This document shows, one piece after another, positions 33,663 through 41,941 of a stretch of DNA of 64,000 nt (position 1 is its first letter; the number at the start of each line of letters is the position of its first letter). The stretch comes from Mucilaginibacter sp. OK283 (GTDB lineage: Bacteria; Bacteroidota; Bacteroidia; Sphingobacteriales; Sphingobacteriaceae), in the NCBI RefSeq assembly GCF_900110415.1, contig NZ_FODR01000009.1:267246-331245 (forward strand), in the 5' to 3' direction. The position numbers and the translations under genes are program-made. The notes below the pieces were generated by a model. It saw only the letters and a list, made by a program, of their open reading frames with translations, was not told the origin of the DNA and made no database searches.

Positions 33663-34376
33663 TTAAAATTTGGCATTGCGGGTTAGCGCCGCGGGCTCAA
33701 GAAACAGGTCATGGCTTAAAAGTTCTTTAACTTTTTGTGCTACTTCGGCGCGGTTCACCGTGGCAGCATCGCGCCTGCATTTAAGGTAATGTTCCCTTGC
33801 CACTTTTTCGGCCAGGTCGCCAAGGGTTTTTACTTTTAGTTCTTTACCAAACCTGCCAGCAAGAGCAAATCCCGAAAGGGCAATTGCCAGGCCAAAAGCA
33901 GCTACGACAGGCTGAAAGAAAAAGCCAGCCAGGGATGCTGCCAGTATGAATGCAAAAGCGGCAATTACACCTTGTTTGGGTTGCAATAAATTAAGCTGAA
34001 AACCCATTTCCCGTTCAATCTCATTAATAACTACAATACGGTTATCGCGCGGAAAAATGTCTTCGAGCCGGGTTTGAGGTTTTACCAATTCCCTTGGAGC
34101 GGTAATGGTACAGTTAATGGCATTCCTGATTTTGTAAAATGCCTGTTGGGTGGTGCAGCTTTCGTTGTTTACATGTTTTATCTTTTCAACAACAATATCG
34201 CAAAGTTTACCGAAGGTTTTAACATCCCGTACAGATGTATCTTCGAAACTAATATTAAATGATCTTTCAATTTTTACAAGAACGTCACCTAAATCCTCAG
34301 GGTCAACATTATTAAGATTGAACGCCTGGTTATTATTCAAATTAACTTTCAAAGTATAGCAACTAAATTTAACCAT
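33663..34376 (-). CDS. hypothetical protein with two acyl carrier-like regions and a TM hairpin
   Basis: I do not recognise this 237-residue protein. Residues about 18-67 (NNVDPEDLGDVLVKIERSFNISFED...VKTFGKLCDIVVEKI) resemble an acyl carrier protein, but the Ser that holds the phosphopantetheine is missing. Residues about 104-215 look like a second such unit (DIFPRDNRIVVINEIEREMGFQLN ... LKVKTLGDLAEKVA) interrupted by a membrane hairpin (about 137-173). The resemblance is by eye only. It is convergent with the DUF4920-like gene and downstream of carB without obvious coupling. Confidence 0.6.
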   Translation of the reverse strand: MVKFSCYTLKVNLNNNQAFNLNNVDPEDLGDVLVKIERSFNISFEDTSVRDVKTFGKLCDIVVEKIKHVNNESCTTQQAFYKIRNAINCTITAPRELVKPQTRLEDIFPRDNRIVVINEIEREMGFQLNLLQPKQGVIAAFAFILAASLAGFFFQPVVAAFGLAIALSGFALAGRFGKELKVKTLGDLAEKVAREHYLKCRRDAATVNRAEVAQKVKELLSHDLFLEPAALTRNAKF

Positions 34377-34479
34377 AATTTCCCTGCCCCCTAAGCGACA
34401 GGGAAATTCTATAAGCTTTTAAACCACTTTTTAGTCATAAGTACATTCCCGGTAGTCATAAGTGGTCCGTCTTTTCGAC

Positions 34480-34490
34480 TTAGAACTCAA
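34480..34490. repeat. GACTTAGAACT, inverted copy downstream of carB
   Basis: The 11-mer GACTTAGAACT here and AGTTCTAAGTC near 37350 flank carB in opposite orientation. Both are embedded in wording such as GTCATAAGT, CAAAAGTT and GACTAAAGACTAC that is likely repeat debris. Confidence 0.5.
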
Positions 34491-34511
34491 AACTTCCGAC
34501 TAAAGACTACT

Positions 34512-37328
34512 TTACCGGCTCAGGTACATCGATTTCTCTTTGTACAGATGCCTGAAGTATGGGTCCTGCAGGTTAGGAATAAAGCGGATAGCCTCGCCCG
34601 TCGATTTCATTTCAGGGCCTAATTCTTTATTCACTTCAGGGAATTTATCAAATGAGAACACTGGTTCTTTGATGGCATAGCCCCAAAGTTTGCGTTCGAT
34701 GGTAAAGTCTTTCAGTTTGGCAACGCCCAGCATCACTTTTGCCGCTATGTTAATGTATGGTACATCATAAGCTTTTGCTATGAAAGGCACGGTACGCGAT
34801 GCCCGCGGGTTGGCCTCTATTACATAAACCTGGTCGTTTTTAACCGCGAACTGGATGTTCAGCAAGCCGCGAACGTTTAGTGCCCTGGCAATTTTTTCAG
34901 TGTACTCTTCCATCTGGCTTATCACATTATCCGACAAATCAAAAGGCGGCAAAACCGCGAATGAATCGCCCGAGTGGATACCTGCCGGCTCAATGTGTTC
35001 CATTAAACCCACAATATGTACATCGTCGCCATCGCTTATCGAGTCGGATTCAGCCTCGGCGGCACGATCAAGGAAGTGGTCAATCAGTACGCGGTTACCG
35101 GGCAGATTTTTAAGCAGGCCGACAACGGCTTTCTCCAAATCCTCATCGTTAATAACAATGCTCATGCCCTGGCCGCCTAATACATAGCTCGGGCGAACAA
35201 GTACCGGGTAGCCAACGTGGTGGGCAACTTCAAGGGCCTCTTCAGCGCTTTCGGCAACGCCATATTTAGGGTAAGGGATATTCAGTTCTTTCAACAAATC
35301 GCTAAAACGGCCACGGTCTTCGGCTACGTCCATATCGTTGAACGAAGTGCCAATGATTTTAATGCCATGCTCATGCATTTTCTCGGCCATTTTTAAAGCC
35401 GTTTGGCCACCAAGCTGAACGATTACACCGTAAGGTTTCTCCAGTTCGATGATCTCGCGCACGTGCTCCCAGTAAACCGGCTCAAAGTATAGCTTATCGG
35501 CCATGTTAAAGTCGGTTGATACCGTTTCGGGGTTGCAGTTAACCATAATGGCTTCAAAGCCCGATTCTTTTGCGGCCAGTAATCCGTGCACACAGCTGTA
35601 ATCAAACTCGATACCCTGGCCAATACGGTTAGGCCCCGATCCTAAAACGATGATCTTCTTTTTATCTGACGAGACAGATTCGTTTTCGCCTTCGTAAGTA
35701 GAGTAGTAATAAGGTGTTTTTGCAGGGAACTCTGCCGCGCAGGTGTCAACCATTTTGTAAACGCGCTTAATGCCCAGGGCTTTGCGGCGCTGGTAAACAT
35801 CCTCTTCGGTAACGTTACCTAAAATGTAAGCTATTTGCGTATCCGAGAATCCTTTTTGTTTTAGGGTGAACAGGAAGTCTTCGGGAATATTATTCAGTGA
35901 GTAACGGCGCAGCTCGTTCTCTAAGTTAACCACATCCATAATCTGGTTCAGGAACCAGCGATCGATCTTGGTAACTTTACGCACCGATTCTATTGGTACG
36001 CCAAGGCTCAAGGCATCGTAAATATGGAATAACCTGTCCCAGCTTGGATGCTCCAGGCTGTACATGATCTCTTCCAGGTTGCGGCTTTGGCGGCCATCGG
36101 CACCTAAACCGGCCCGGCCTATCTCTAAACTCTGACAGGCTTTTTGCAGTGCTTCAATAAAGCTGCGGCCAATGCCCATGACTTCGCCTACCGATTTCAT
36201 TTGCAGGCCAAGCTCGCGGTTGGCGCCTTTGAATTTATCAAAGTTCCAGCGTGGTATTTTAACAATCACGTAATCCAAAGTAGGCTCAAAATAAGCCGAA
36301 GTTGTTTTGGTGATCTGGTTTTCTATTTCATCAAGATTATACCCTATGGCCAGCTTAGCAGCAATTTTGGCAATTGGGTAGCCGGTTGCTTTAGAGGCCA
36401 GCGCCGATGAGCGCGAAACACGCGGGTTAATTTCAATGGCGATGATGGCTTCATCGGCCGGGTTAACCGAGAACTGTACGTTACAGCCACCCGCGAAGTT
36501 ACCAATGGCGCGCATCATGCGGATAGCCTGGTTACGCATATCCTGGTAGCAGCGGTCGCTCAGGGTCATGGCCGGGGCTACGGTTATCGAGTCGCCGGTA
36601 TGGATACCCATAGGGTCGAAGTTTTCGATAGAGCAGATGATAATTACGTTGTCGTTATTATCACGCAGCAGCTCTAATTCGTATTCTTTCCAACCTATGA
36701 CAGCTTGCTCAACCAAAACCTCGTGGGTAGGCGATGCCTGTAGGCCTTTGCTTAATGCGGCATCAAAGTCTTCTTTTTTGTGTACAAAGCCGGCACCTTT
36801 ACCGCCAAGGGTATAGCTTGGGCGGATAACCAGCGGGAAACCAATTTCCTGCGCAGCTTCTTTACCTTCAAGGAAAGAGTTGGCAATTTTGGATTTGGCA
36901 ACGCCTACACCAATATCAACCATCAATTGGCGAAACGCTTCGCGGTTTTCGGTTTTTTCGATGGCTGCTATATCAACACCAACAATTTTTACACCGTATT
37001 TTTTCCAGATACCTTGCTCATCAGCCTCAATACAAAGGTTAAGCGCTGTTTGGCCACCCATGGTAGGCAGTACCGCGTCAATTTGTCGCTCGTTAAGTAT
37101 CTGCTCGATACTTGCACAGGTTAGGGGCAGCAGGTAAACATGATCGCCAATAACCTTATCCGTCATGATAGTGGCGGGGTTGCTGTTGATAATGGAAACG
37201 GTGATGCCTTCTTCTTTAAGGGAAAGGGCGGCTTGCGAGCCGGCGTAATCAAATTCGCAGGCCTGGCCAATAATGATGGGGCCAGAGCCGATGATCAGAA
37301 CGGATTTGATGGAATTATCTTTGGGCAT
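34512..37328 (-). CDS. carB: carbamoyl phosphate synthase large subunit lacking the allosteric domain
   Basis: With CarA (not in this window) this enzyme makes carbamoyl phosphate for pyrimidines and arginine. The 938 residues contain two ATP-grasp halves (for example RPSYTLGGKGAGFV and RPSYVLGGQGMSIV) with the oligomerisation domain between them. E. coli CarB has about 1070 residues; the C-terminal MGS-like domain that binds UMP, IMP and ornithine is absent here, and the protein ends RHLYKEKSMYLSR. Regulation must therefore come from elsewhere, possibly from the structured leader upstream. A clear ATG lies at 37328. Confidence 0.96.
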   Translation of the reverse strand: MPKDNSIKSVLIIGSGPIIIGQACEFDYAGSQAALSLKEEGITVSIINSNPATIMTDKVIGDHVYLLPLTCASIEQILNERQIDAVLPTMGGQTALNLCIEADEQGIWKKYGVKIVGVDIAAIEKTENREAFRQLMVDIGVGVAKSKIANSFLEGKEAAQEIGFPLVIRPSYTLGGKGAGFVHKKEDFDAALSKGLQASPTHEVLVEQAVIGWKEYELELLRDNNDNVIIICSIENFDPMGIHTGDSITVAPAMTLSDRCYQDMRNQAIRMMRAIGNFAGGCNVQFSVNPADEAIIAIEINPRVSRSSALASKATGYPIAKIAAKLAIGYNLDEIENQITKTTSAYFEPTLDYVIVKIPRWNFDKFKGANRELGLQMKSVGEVMGIGRSFIEALQKACQSLEIGRAGLGADGRQSRNLEEIMYSLEHPSWDRLFHIYDALSLGVPIESVRKVTKIDRWFLNQIMDVVNLENELRRYSLNNIPEDFLFTLKQKGFSDTQIAYILGNVTEEDVYQRRKALGIKRVYKMVDTCAAEFPAKTPYYYSTYEGENESVSSDKKKIIVLGSGPNRIGQGIEFDYSCVHGLLAAKESGFEAIMVNCNPETVSTDFNMADKLYFEPVYWEHVREIIELEKPYGVIVQLGGQTALKMAEKMHEHGIKIIGTSFNDMDVAEDRGRFSDLLKELNIPYPKYGVAESAEEALEVAHHVGYPVLVRPSYVLGGQGMSIVINDEDLEKAVVGLLKNLPGNRVLIDHFLDRAAEAESDSISDGDDVHIVGLMEHIEPAGIHSGDSFAVLPPFDLSDNVISQMEEYTEKIARALNVRGLLNIQFAVKNDQVYVIEANPRASRTVPFIAKAYDVPYINIAAKVMLGVAKLKDFTIERKLWGYAIKEPVFSFDKFPEVNKELGPEMKSTGEAIRFIPNLQDPYFRHLYKEKSMYLSR

Positions 37329-37405
37329 AGGGCTTTTTTTTAAATCAAAAGTTCTAAGTCAAAAGTTACCGGCTTTTTGCAGGCCAATAAACGATTTTTC
37401 CTATG

Positions 37406-37451
37406 CACTGAAGGCGAGAAATCCCGACCTCAGTGTCGGGGTGCAAAGATA
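37406..37451 (-). promoter_or_regulatory. carB promoter -7 box and leader with competing hairpins
   Basis: On the minus strand TATCTTTG (37444-37451) fits TAnnTTTG. Immediately downstream, GTCGGG can pair with CCCGAC (37435-37440 with 37423-37428) or CACTGA with TCAGTG (37430-37435 with 37406-37411); the two hairpins exclude each other. The leader is about 110 nt. Its role in pyrimidine control is a hypothesis. Confidence 0.45.
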
Positions 37452-37493
37452 GAGTTTTGAAGCACACAATTAATCTTTTTTTTGAATTAATAT

Positions 37494-38213
37494 TTATATT
37501 TTATGTACGTCCTTAAATTTTAGCATTTCGGTGAGTTTTAGCTCCTTGTCGGTATCAAATCCGCATGATGTTGTAAAGTTTTGCGGATTGATGTACGTAC
37601 CAAATAACATATCCCACCAAACAATATCGCCATAATTATTGCTGTGTTTTTCGTACTCGTGATGGATACGGTGCATCTCGGGTCGCTGGAAAATGTAACC
37701 TATCCATTTTGGAGTTTTAATATTGGTGTGATAGAAAAATTCGCCCAAAGCGGTACACAAAGTATATATAGCTCCTGCCTCGGGGCTTAAGCCAAGCAGC
37801 GTGTACGCCAGTAAACTGCCTATTACTGAGTTCACAGTCATCTCCAGGGGATGTTTATAAAACGACGTTATCACTTCAATACGCTGGGCGCTATGGTGTA
37901 TCTGGTGAAAATGCCTCCATAAAAAGTCACTCTGATGGCGCCACCTGTGCCACCAATAAAATATAAAAGTTGCTATAAAATACGCCACCACTCCGCCAAG
38001 CCAATTGGGCATATGGTGCGACAGGAAGAATAGAGAATAGCCTGACAGCCATTTTTCCCAGCTATAACCGGCAATAACTACAATAAGTAACTGAACAAAA
38101 TTAATAGCAAGCACCCTGATGGTCCAGGTAGGTACCTGGGGGAGTTTCCACCCGGGTGAAAGCTTTTCAATAATGAAACAAACTGCGAAACAAGCTAAGA
38201 TGATATAAAGCAT
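37494..38213 (-). CDS. sterol desaturase/fatty acid hydroxylase-superfamily protein
   Basis: The 239-residue integral membrane di-iron enzyme has hydrophobic segments (about 1-18, 28-48, 75-93, 130-160) and the three His clusters of the family: HRWRHQSDFLWRHFHQIHH (about 90-108) and HRIHHEYEKHSNN (about 193-205), plus an intermediate His region (FYHTN). It hydroxylates or desaturates a lipid; the substrate cannot be predicted. It is 73 bases downstream of a Crp/Fnr regulator on the same strand and may be under its control. Confidence 0.9.
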   Translation of the reverse strand: MLYIILACFAVCFIIEKLSPGWKLPQVPTWTIRVLAINFVQLLIVVIAGYSWEKWLSGYSLFFLSHHMPNWLGGVVAYFIATFIFYWWHRWRHQSDFLWRHFHQIHHSAQRIEVITSFYKHPLEMTVNSVIGSLLAYTLLGLSPEAGAIYTLCTALGEFFYHTNIKTPKWIGYIFQRPEMHRIHHEYEKHSNNYGDIVWWDMLFGTYINPQNFTTSCGFDTDKELKLTEMLKFKDVHKI

Positions 38214-38286
38214 AATTTTATGTTTTTGATTAAATCAAATCTCGGTGCCAAACAGGTCAATAAGTTTTGACTTATATCAAAAAACG

Positions 38287-38856
38287 TTACCCTTTAGCTC
38301 TTATCCTGCTTAAGGTTTCTTGTTTAATACTTAAAAATGATGCTATTTGCCCCAGAGATGCCTTCTGAAGAATGTCGGGATAGGAGGATAACAGGTTTTC
38401 ATAGCGCTGCTTTGCGGTAAGTGTTTGCAGGTTAATGGCGCGCTCTTCGCTGCGGATATAGTATTGCTCGGTAATTAGCCGGCCGGTTAAATTAAACTCC
38501 GGATGATTTTTATAAATATTTTGAAGTTGATCCCAATTGATGGACTGCAATACGCTATCTTCCAACACCTGGATATTTTCGAACGATGGCTTCCTGGAGA
38601 AGAAACTATAAACCGATACTATAATTTCACCTTTGCCCATAAACCAGCTGGTAAATTCGCTGCCCCCTTTGTGGTAGTAGGCTCTGGTAAAGCCTTGTTT
38701 TACAAAATAAATCCGTTGCGACACCTGTCCTGCTTTTAACAGGATTGATTTCTTAGCATAATGGTCTTCAACCAGATATGACTCAAGTTGGCTTTTTATC
38801 TGGGGTGTTAGGATATTTATATTATTAAGTACTTGCAATAAACCATTTGTTTCCAT
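38287..38856 (-). CDS. Crp/Fnr-family transcriptional regulator
   Basis: The 189-residue protein has a cNMP-binding-type barrel (about 15-130; LLKAGQVSQRIYFVKQGFTRAYYHKGG) and a short C-terminal helix-turn-helix (SLGQIASFLSIKQETLSRIRAKG) at the very end. No Fe-S Cys cluster is present. The ligand is unknown. It lies upstream of the sterol desaturase-like gene and divergent from the lipoprotein at 38952, so its own promoter region covers both directions. Confidence 0.92.
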   Translation of the reverse strand: METNGLLQVLNNINILTPQIKSQLESYLVEDHYAKKSILLKAGQVSQRIYFVKQGFTRAYYHKGGSEFTSWFMGKGEIIVSVYSFFSRKPSFENIQVLEDSVLQSINWDQLQNIYKNHPEFNLTGRLITEQYYIRSEERAINLQTLTAKQRYENLLSSYPDILQKASLGQIASFLSIKQETLSRIRAKG

Positions 38857-38951
38857 AAAATCTTAATATATTTATACAAGGTATAAATTACCTATAAAAC
38901 CAATTAAACTTGTAATTGTAGTAATGTACAATTACCTTACAGCGATAAATT

Positions 38952-39482
38952 ATGATGAAGAAACATACATTTTTTCTGTTTGCCGCTATTTTCCTGCTCG
39001 GGAGCTGTGGTATGCTGCAGTCAATCATGAAATCTACCTTTCCTTATACGGCTAACCTGGTAATTCCGGCATCGTCATCGGTCGATCAGCCACATACCGC
39101 CATAAGTACAGCTAACAGCTTCGACCAGGATTTTACCAAAGATGGCAACAATGCAAACCGGATAAGTGAAGTTCGTATTATATCGGCAAAGCTACAATCA
39201 AAAGATCCATCGGATTATAACATTGGTAATATTGCTGCATTAAGGATTTATATGGCCAAGGCTGATGGCAGCGATGAGGTGCTGGTTGCCATTCGAAAAG
39301 ATATTACTGCCAATGTTGGTAATAGTGTTGTACTGGACATAGACAATTCGCATTTTTTAGACGAAATTGTAAGGGAGCCAAGCGCGCGCATCAGGATGGT
39401 TTACCTGCTACGTAAAGCAGTTAGCACCGATGTGGAACTCAAGGTATCGTTAAGCATAGGCGCCGAGCCAAGGGAGCGATAG
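38952..39482 (+). CDS. hypothetical lipoprotein, 176 residues
   Basis: A lipoprotein signal is visible with lipobox LLGSC (Cys at about 19). The mature part is beta-rich (ANLVIPASSSVDQPHTAIST, ISEVRIISAKLQS, ALRIYMAK, DVELKVSLSIGAEP) and resembles a small jelly-roll or carbohydrate-binding type fold, but no family was recognised. It may start one codon later at the second Met. It is convergent with the TonB-like gene, with only six bases between the stop codons. Confidence 0.8.
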   Translation: MMKKHTFFLFAAIFLLGSCGMLQSIMKSTFPYTANLVIPASSSVDQPHTAISTANSFDQDFTKDGNNANRISEVRIISAKLQSKDPSDYNIGNIAALRIYMAKADGSDEVLVAIRKDITANVGNSVVLDIDNSHFLDEIVREPSARIRMVYLLRKAVSTDVELKVSLSIGAEPRER

Positions 39483-39488
39483 TTATTA

Positions 39489-40457
39489 TTACTTTCCGCT
39501 TAAAGCGAAATTGACAGGAACAGAGAAATATACCCTTACAGGCGAACCCATAGAAGTTCCCGGAATCCATTTTGGTGAGTTTTTAAGTACCCTGGTGGCT
39601 TCTTCGTCTAATATGGGAGCAACTGATTTGGATACTTTAATATCGGTTAACTTTCCGTCTTTTTCTACCACGAACGATAATATTACCTGGCCTTGAATAT
39701 TTCTTTCACGTGCGAAGTCCGGGTATTGTATATGATTTGAGAGGTATCGCCCAAAACCCTCAACGCCGCCTCTGAATTGCGGCATAACGTCTCTTGCCTG
39801 GGCATATGTGGTAATTTTTCCGTCGCTGGTTGTAGCGGTGCCGCTTATAAGTTTTCCATTATCATAGGTTTCTGTAAATGTGGTATGAATGTTTTTAAAC
39901 TCCCCCTTCCACAGGCCATCTCTTTTTCCGTTTTTTACATTACCTTCTTCGTTAATGTATTTAAACTTATCATCATAGCCTTTGTAATAGCCATTACCGT
40001 CGGTAACCTGCGGGTTTCCCAGCGAATCGAGGTTGGCGGTTATCAGGTAATCATCTCTGATTTCATCACGTAAGGCGCTGTTTTCGGGGTAAGATAGTTG
40101 CTGGTATAGTTTGCCATTGGGATAGAAGTTTGTTTCATCGTCAACTTTTGATCCGTTTTTGTAATTACTTACCCGTTGTCTGAAACCGTTTGCGTAATAG
40201 CTTACGCACGGCCCTGTGAATTTGGGCGGATCGATAGTCACAGACTTACCAATCAGCTTTTTTTTGCCGTTAACATAAAATTCAAATACATTGTAATACA
40301 CCGATCCGCTATCTGGCTCCCGTACTATCCTGATATAGTCGGCACTATCGCGTACATCGACATATTTGCCGTTATATTTTAAAAAATAAACATTCTGGCG
40401 CTGGGCAAGGCAAAACGATGCCACAAGAAGAAAGGTAAAGGTTAAAAGTGATTTCAT
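39489..40457 (-). CDS. TonB C-terminal domain protein with MORN-like repeats
   Basis: The 322-residue protein has a cleavable signal peptide (about 1-18), a middle region with MORN/YwqK-like repeats (for example ANGFRQRVSNYKNGSK and YPNGKLYQQLSY) and a C-terminal TonB domain (about 235-318, GQVILSFVVEKDGKLTDIKV). True TonB has an uncleaved N-terminal anchor and a Pro-rich spacer; neither is seen here. Such proteins are numerous in Bacteroidota and may bind receptor TonB boxes without powering transport. It precedes the pantothenate genes without evident coupling. Confidence 0.88.
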   Translation of the reverse strand: MKSLLTFTFLLVASFCLAQRQNVYFLKYNGKYVDVRDSADYIRIVREPDSGSVYYNVFEFYVNGKKKLIGKSVTIDPPKFTGPCVSYYANGFRQRVSNYKNGSKVDDETNFYPNGKLYQQLSYPENSALRDEIRDDYLITANLDSLGNPQVTDGNGYYKGYDDKFKYINEEGNVKNGKRDGLWKGEFKNIHTTFTETYDNGKLISGTATTSDGKITTYAQARDVMPQFRGGVEGFGRYLSNHIQYPDFARERNIQGQVILSFVVEKDGKLTDIKVSKSVAPILDEEATRVLKNSPKWIPGTSMGSPVRVYFSVPVNFALSGK

Positions 40458-40489
40458 TAAAAAAGCAAGTGCGTTAAACCGGCACTAAT

Positions 40490-40840
40490 TTACTTTATTA
40501 ATTTATTATCGGCATCAGGAAATACCAATATCGGTTCATATTTTCTCGCTTCATCGCGCTCCATATAGGCGTATGACATAATGATAACCACATCGCCAAC
40601 CTGCGCCAGCCTGGCGGTGGCACCATTTAAGCAAACTGTGCCGCTGCCGCGTTCGCCTTTTATCACATAGGTTTCAAAACGGGCGCCGTTGTTGTTATTC
40701 ACTATCTGAACTTTTTCGTTCGGGATAATATCGGCTGCTTCAATCAGGTCTTCGTCAATTGTAATACTGCCCACATAATTCAGCTCCGCCTGAGTAACCT
40801 TCACCCTGTGAATTTTGGACTTCAATATTTCAATAATCAT
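40490..40840 (-). CDS. panD: aspartate 1-decarboxylase
   Basis: This pyruvoyl enzyme makes beta-alanine from aspartate for pantothenate and CoA. The 116-residue proenzyme has the self-cleavage site Gly24-Ser25 (NYVGSITID), conserved Lys9 and Tyr22, and the ERGSGTVCLNGATARL segment. It works in the same pathway as panC, 120 bases upstream on the same strand. A sequence fitting TAnnTTTG on the minus strand (TAACTTTG, 40845-40852) lies so close to the ATG that a leaderless or very short leader transcript is possible. Confidence 0.96.
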   Translation of the reverse strand: MIIEILKSKIHRVKVTQAELNYVGSITIDEDLIEAADIIPNEKVQIVNNNNGARFETYVIKGERGSGTVCLNGATARLAQVGDVVIIMSYAYMERDEARKYEPILVFPDADNKLIK

Positions 40841-40881
40841 GGCGCAAAGTTATAAATAAATTAGTCGATAGTTCATGGCCC

Positions 40882-40949
40882 ATAGTCCATAGATTGTAAA
40901 ATGATTAATCACGGCTGTAACGCCATTTTTGCTATCGTCTATGGACTAT
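40882..40949. repeat. ATAGTCCATAG inverted repeat between panC and panD
   Basis: ATAGTCCATAG (40882-40892) and CTATGGACTAT (40939-40949) are perfect 11-bp arms, and the flanks continue the match loosely. It separates panC from panD and may form a hairpin in a shared transcript. Confidence 0.75.
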
Positions 40950-40959
40950 CAGCCATCGT

Positions 40960-41826
40960 CTACCCAATCAACATATTATCTATCAATCTTGTTTTACCTG
41001 CACGGGCTGCCACCAGGGCAACTACAGTTTTTGTGTCTGAATTGGCCGGAAGCAAGGTATCGCCATCTACAATTTCAAAATATTCGAGGTTTATGCCTGG
41101 CTCGGCTTTTATCATCTGTTCGGCCTGCTGCTGAAGCTGGGGGATATTTTCTTTACCGAAATTACTTTTAACCCAGTTTAATGTTTTTGATAATATGAGG
41201 GCGTGCTGCCTGTCGCTAACAGTTAAATGAATGTTCCTCGAGCTCATGGCCAGTCCGTCGGCATCGCGTAAAATAGGACACATTACCAGCTTTACGGGCA
41301 TGTTTAATAAACTAACCATTTTACTGATTACCATAAACTGCTGGTAATCTTTTTGGCCAAAAAAGGCGATGTCGGGCTTCACGATGTTAAACAGTTTATT
41401 TACCACCTGCATTACGCCCTGGTAATGCCCGGGGCGAAATTTGCCCTCCAGCAAATGCTCCAGGCTACCTATGTCTAAATGCCATTTCTCATTATCATCA
41501 TACATCTCATCAACCGCCGGGTTAAACAAAATATCGCAGCCCGCCTGCTCCAGCATGGCTATATCGGCAGCAATGGGGCGGGGGTATTTTTCAAGGTCTT
41601 TGGGGTCGTTAAACTGGGTAGGGTTTACAAAAATACTGCAAACCACTTCGGTGCTAATTTGCTGAGCCTGTTTAATTAACGATATATGGCCGTTATGCAG
41701 CGCACCCATTGTAGGTACAAAGCCAACGGTTTTGTTGGCTTTATTGGCAAAGTGCTGGGTTACCTGTTGCCTGGTAGTAAATATCTTCAAAGCTTTTGAA
41801 TTACAAAATTTGGTAAAGGTGTGCAT
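40960..41826 (-). CDS. panC: pantoate--beta-alanine ligase
   Basis: This enzyme joins pantoate and beta-alanine with ATP to give pantothenate. The protein carries PTMGALHNGHISLI with the HxGH-type nucleotide motif, the GQKDYQQ loop, and the MSSRN motif. The ATG at 41826 gives 288 residues; homologs usually begin MKIFTT, which corresponds to a TTG at 41790 (LKIFTTRQQV), so the true start may be there (276 residues). It is divergent from the GlgA-like gene. Together with panD it supplies the CoA pathway. Confidence 0.95.
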   Translation of the reverse strand: MHTFTKFCNSKALKIFTTRQQVTQHFANKANKTVGFVPTMGALHNGHISLIKQAQQISTEVVCSIFVNPTQFNDPKDLEKYPRPIAADIAMLEQAGCDILFNPAVDEMYDDNEKWHLDIGSLEHLLEGKFRPGHYQGVMQVVNKLFNIVKPDIAFFGQKDYQQFMVISKMVSLLNMPVKLVMCPILRDADGLAMSSRNIHLTVSDRQHALILSKTLNWVKSNFGKENIPQLQQQAEQMIKAEPGINLEYFEIVDGDTLLPANSDTKTVVALVAARAGKTRLIDNMLIG

Positions 41827-41862
41827 TTACGCAAAAAATACCAAAAGTTACTTGCACAATTC

Positions 41863-41894
41863 GTTGACAGTTCATATAATAATGATTATATTTG
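41863..41894 (+). promoter_or_regulatory. promoter of the GlgA-like gene
   Basis: GTTG (41863-41866), a 20-nt spacer and TATATTTG (41887-41894) fit the Bacteroidota consensus. Transcription would start near 41901, about 41 nt before the coding region. Confidence 0.7.
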
Positions 41895-41941
41895 CAAACT
41901 CAAATTTTTTGACTTCTTTACATATTTTTAATACTGATTAA

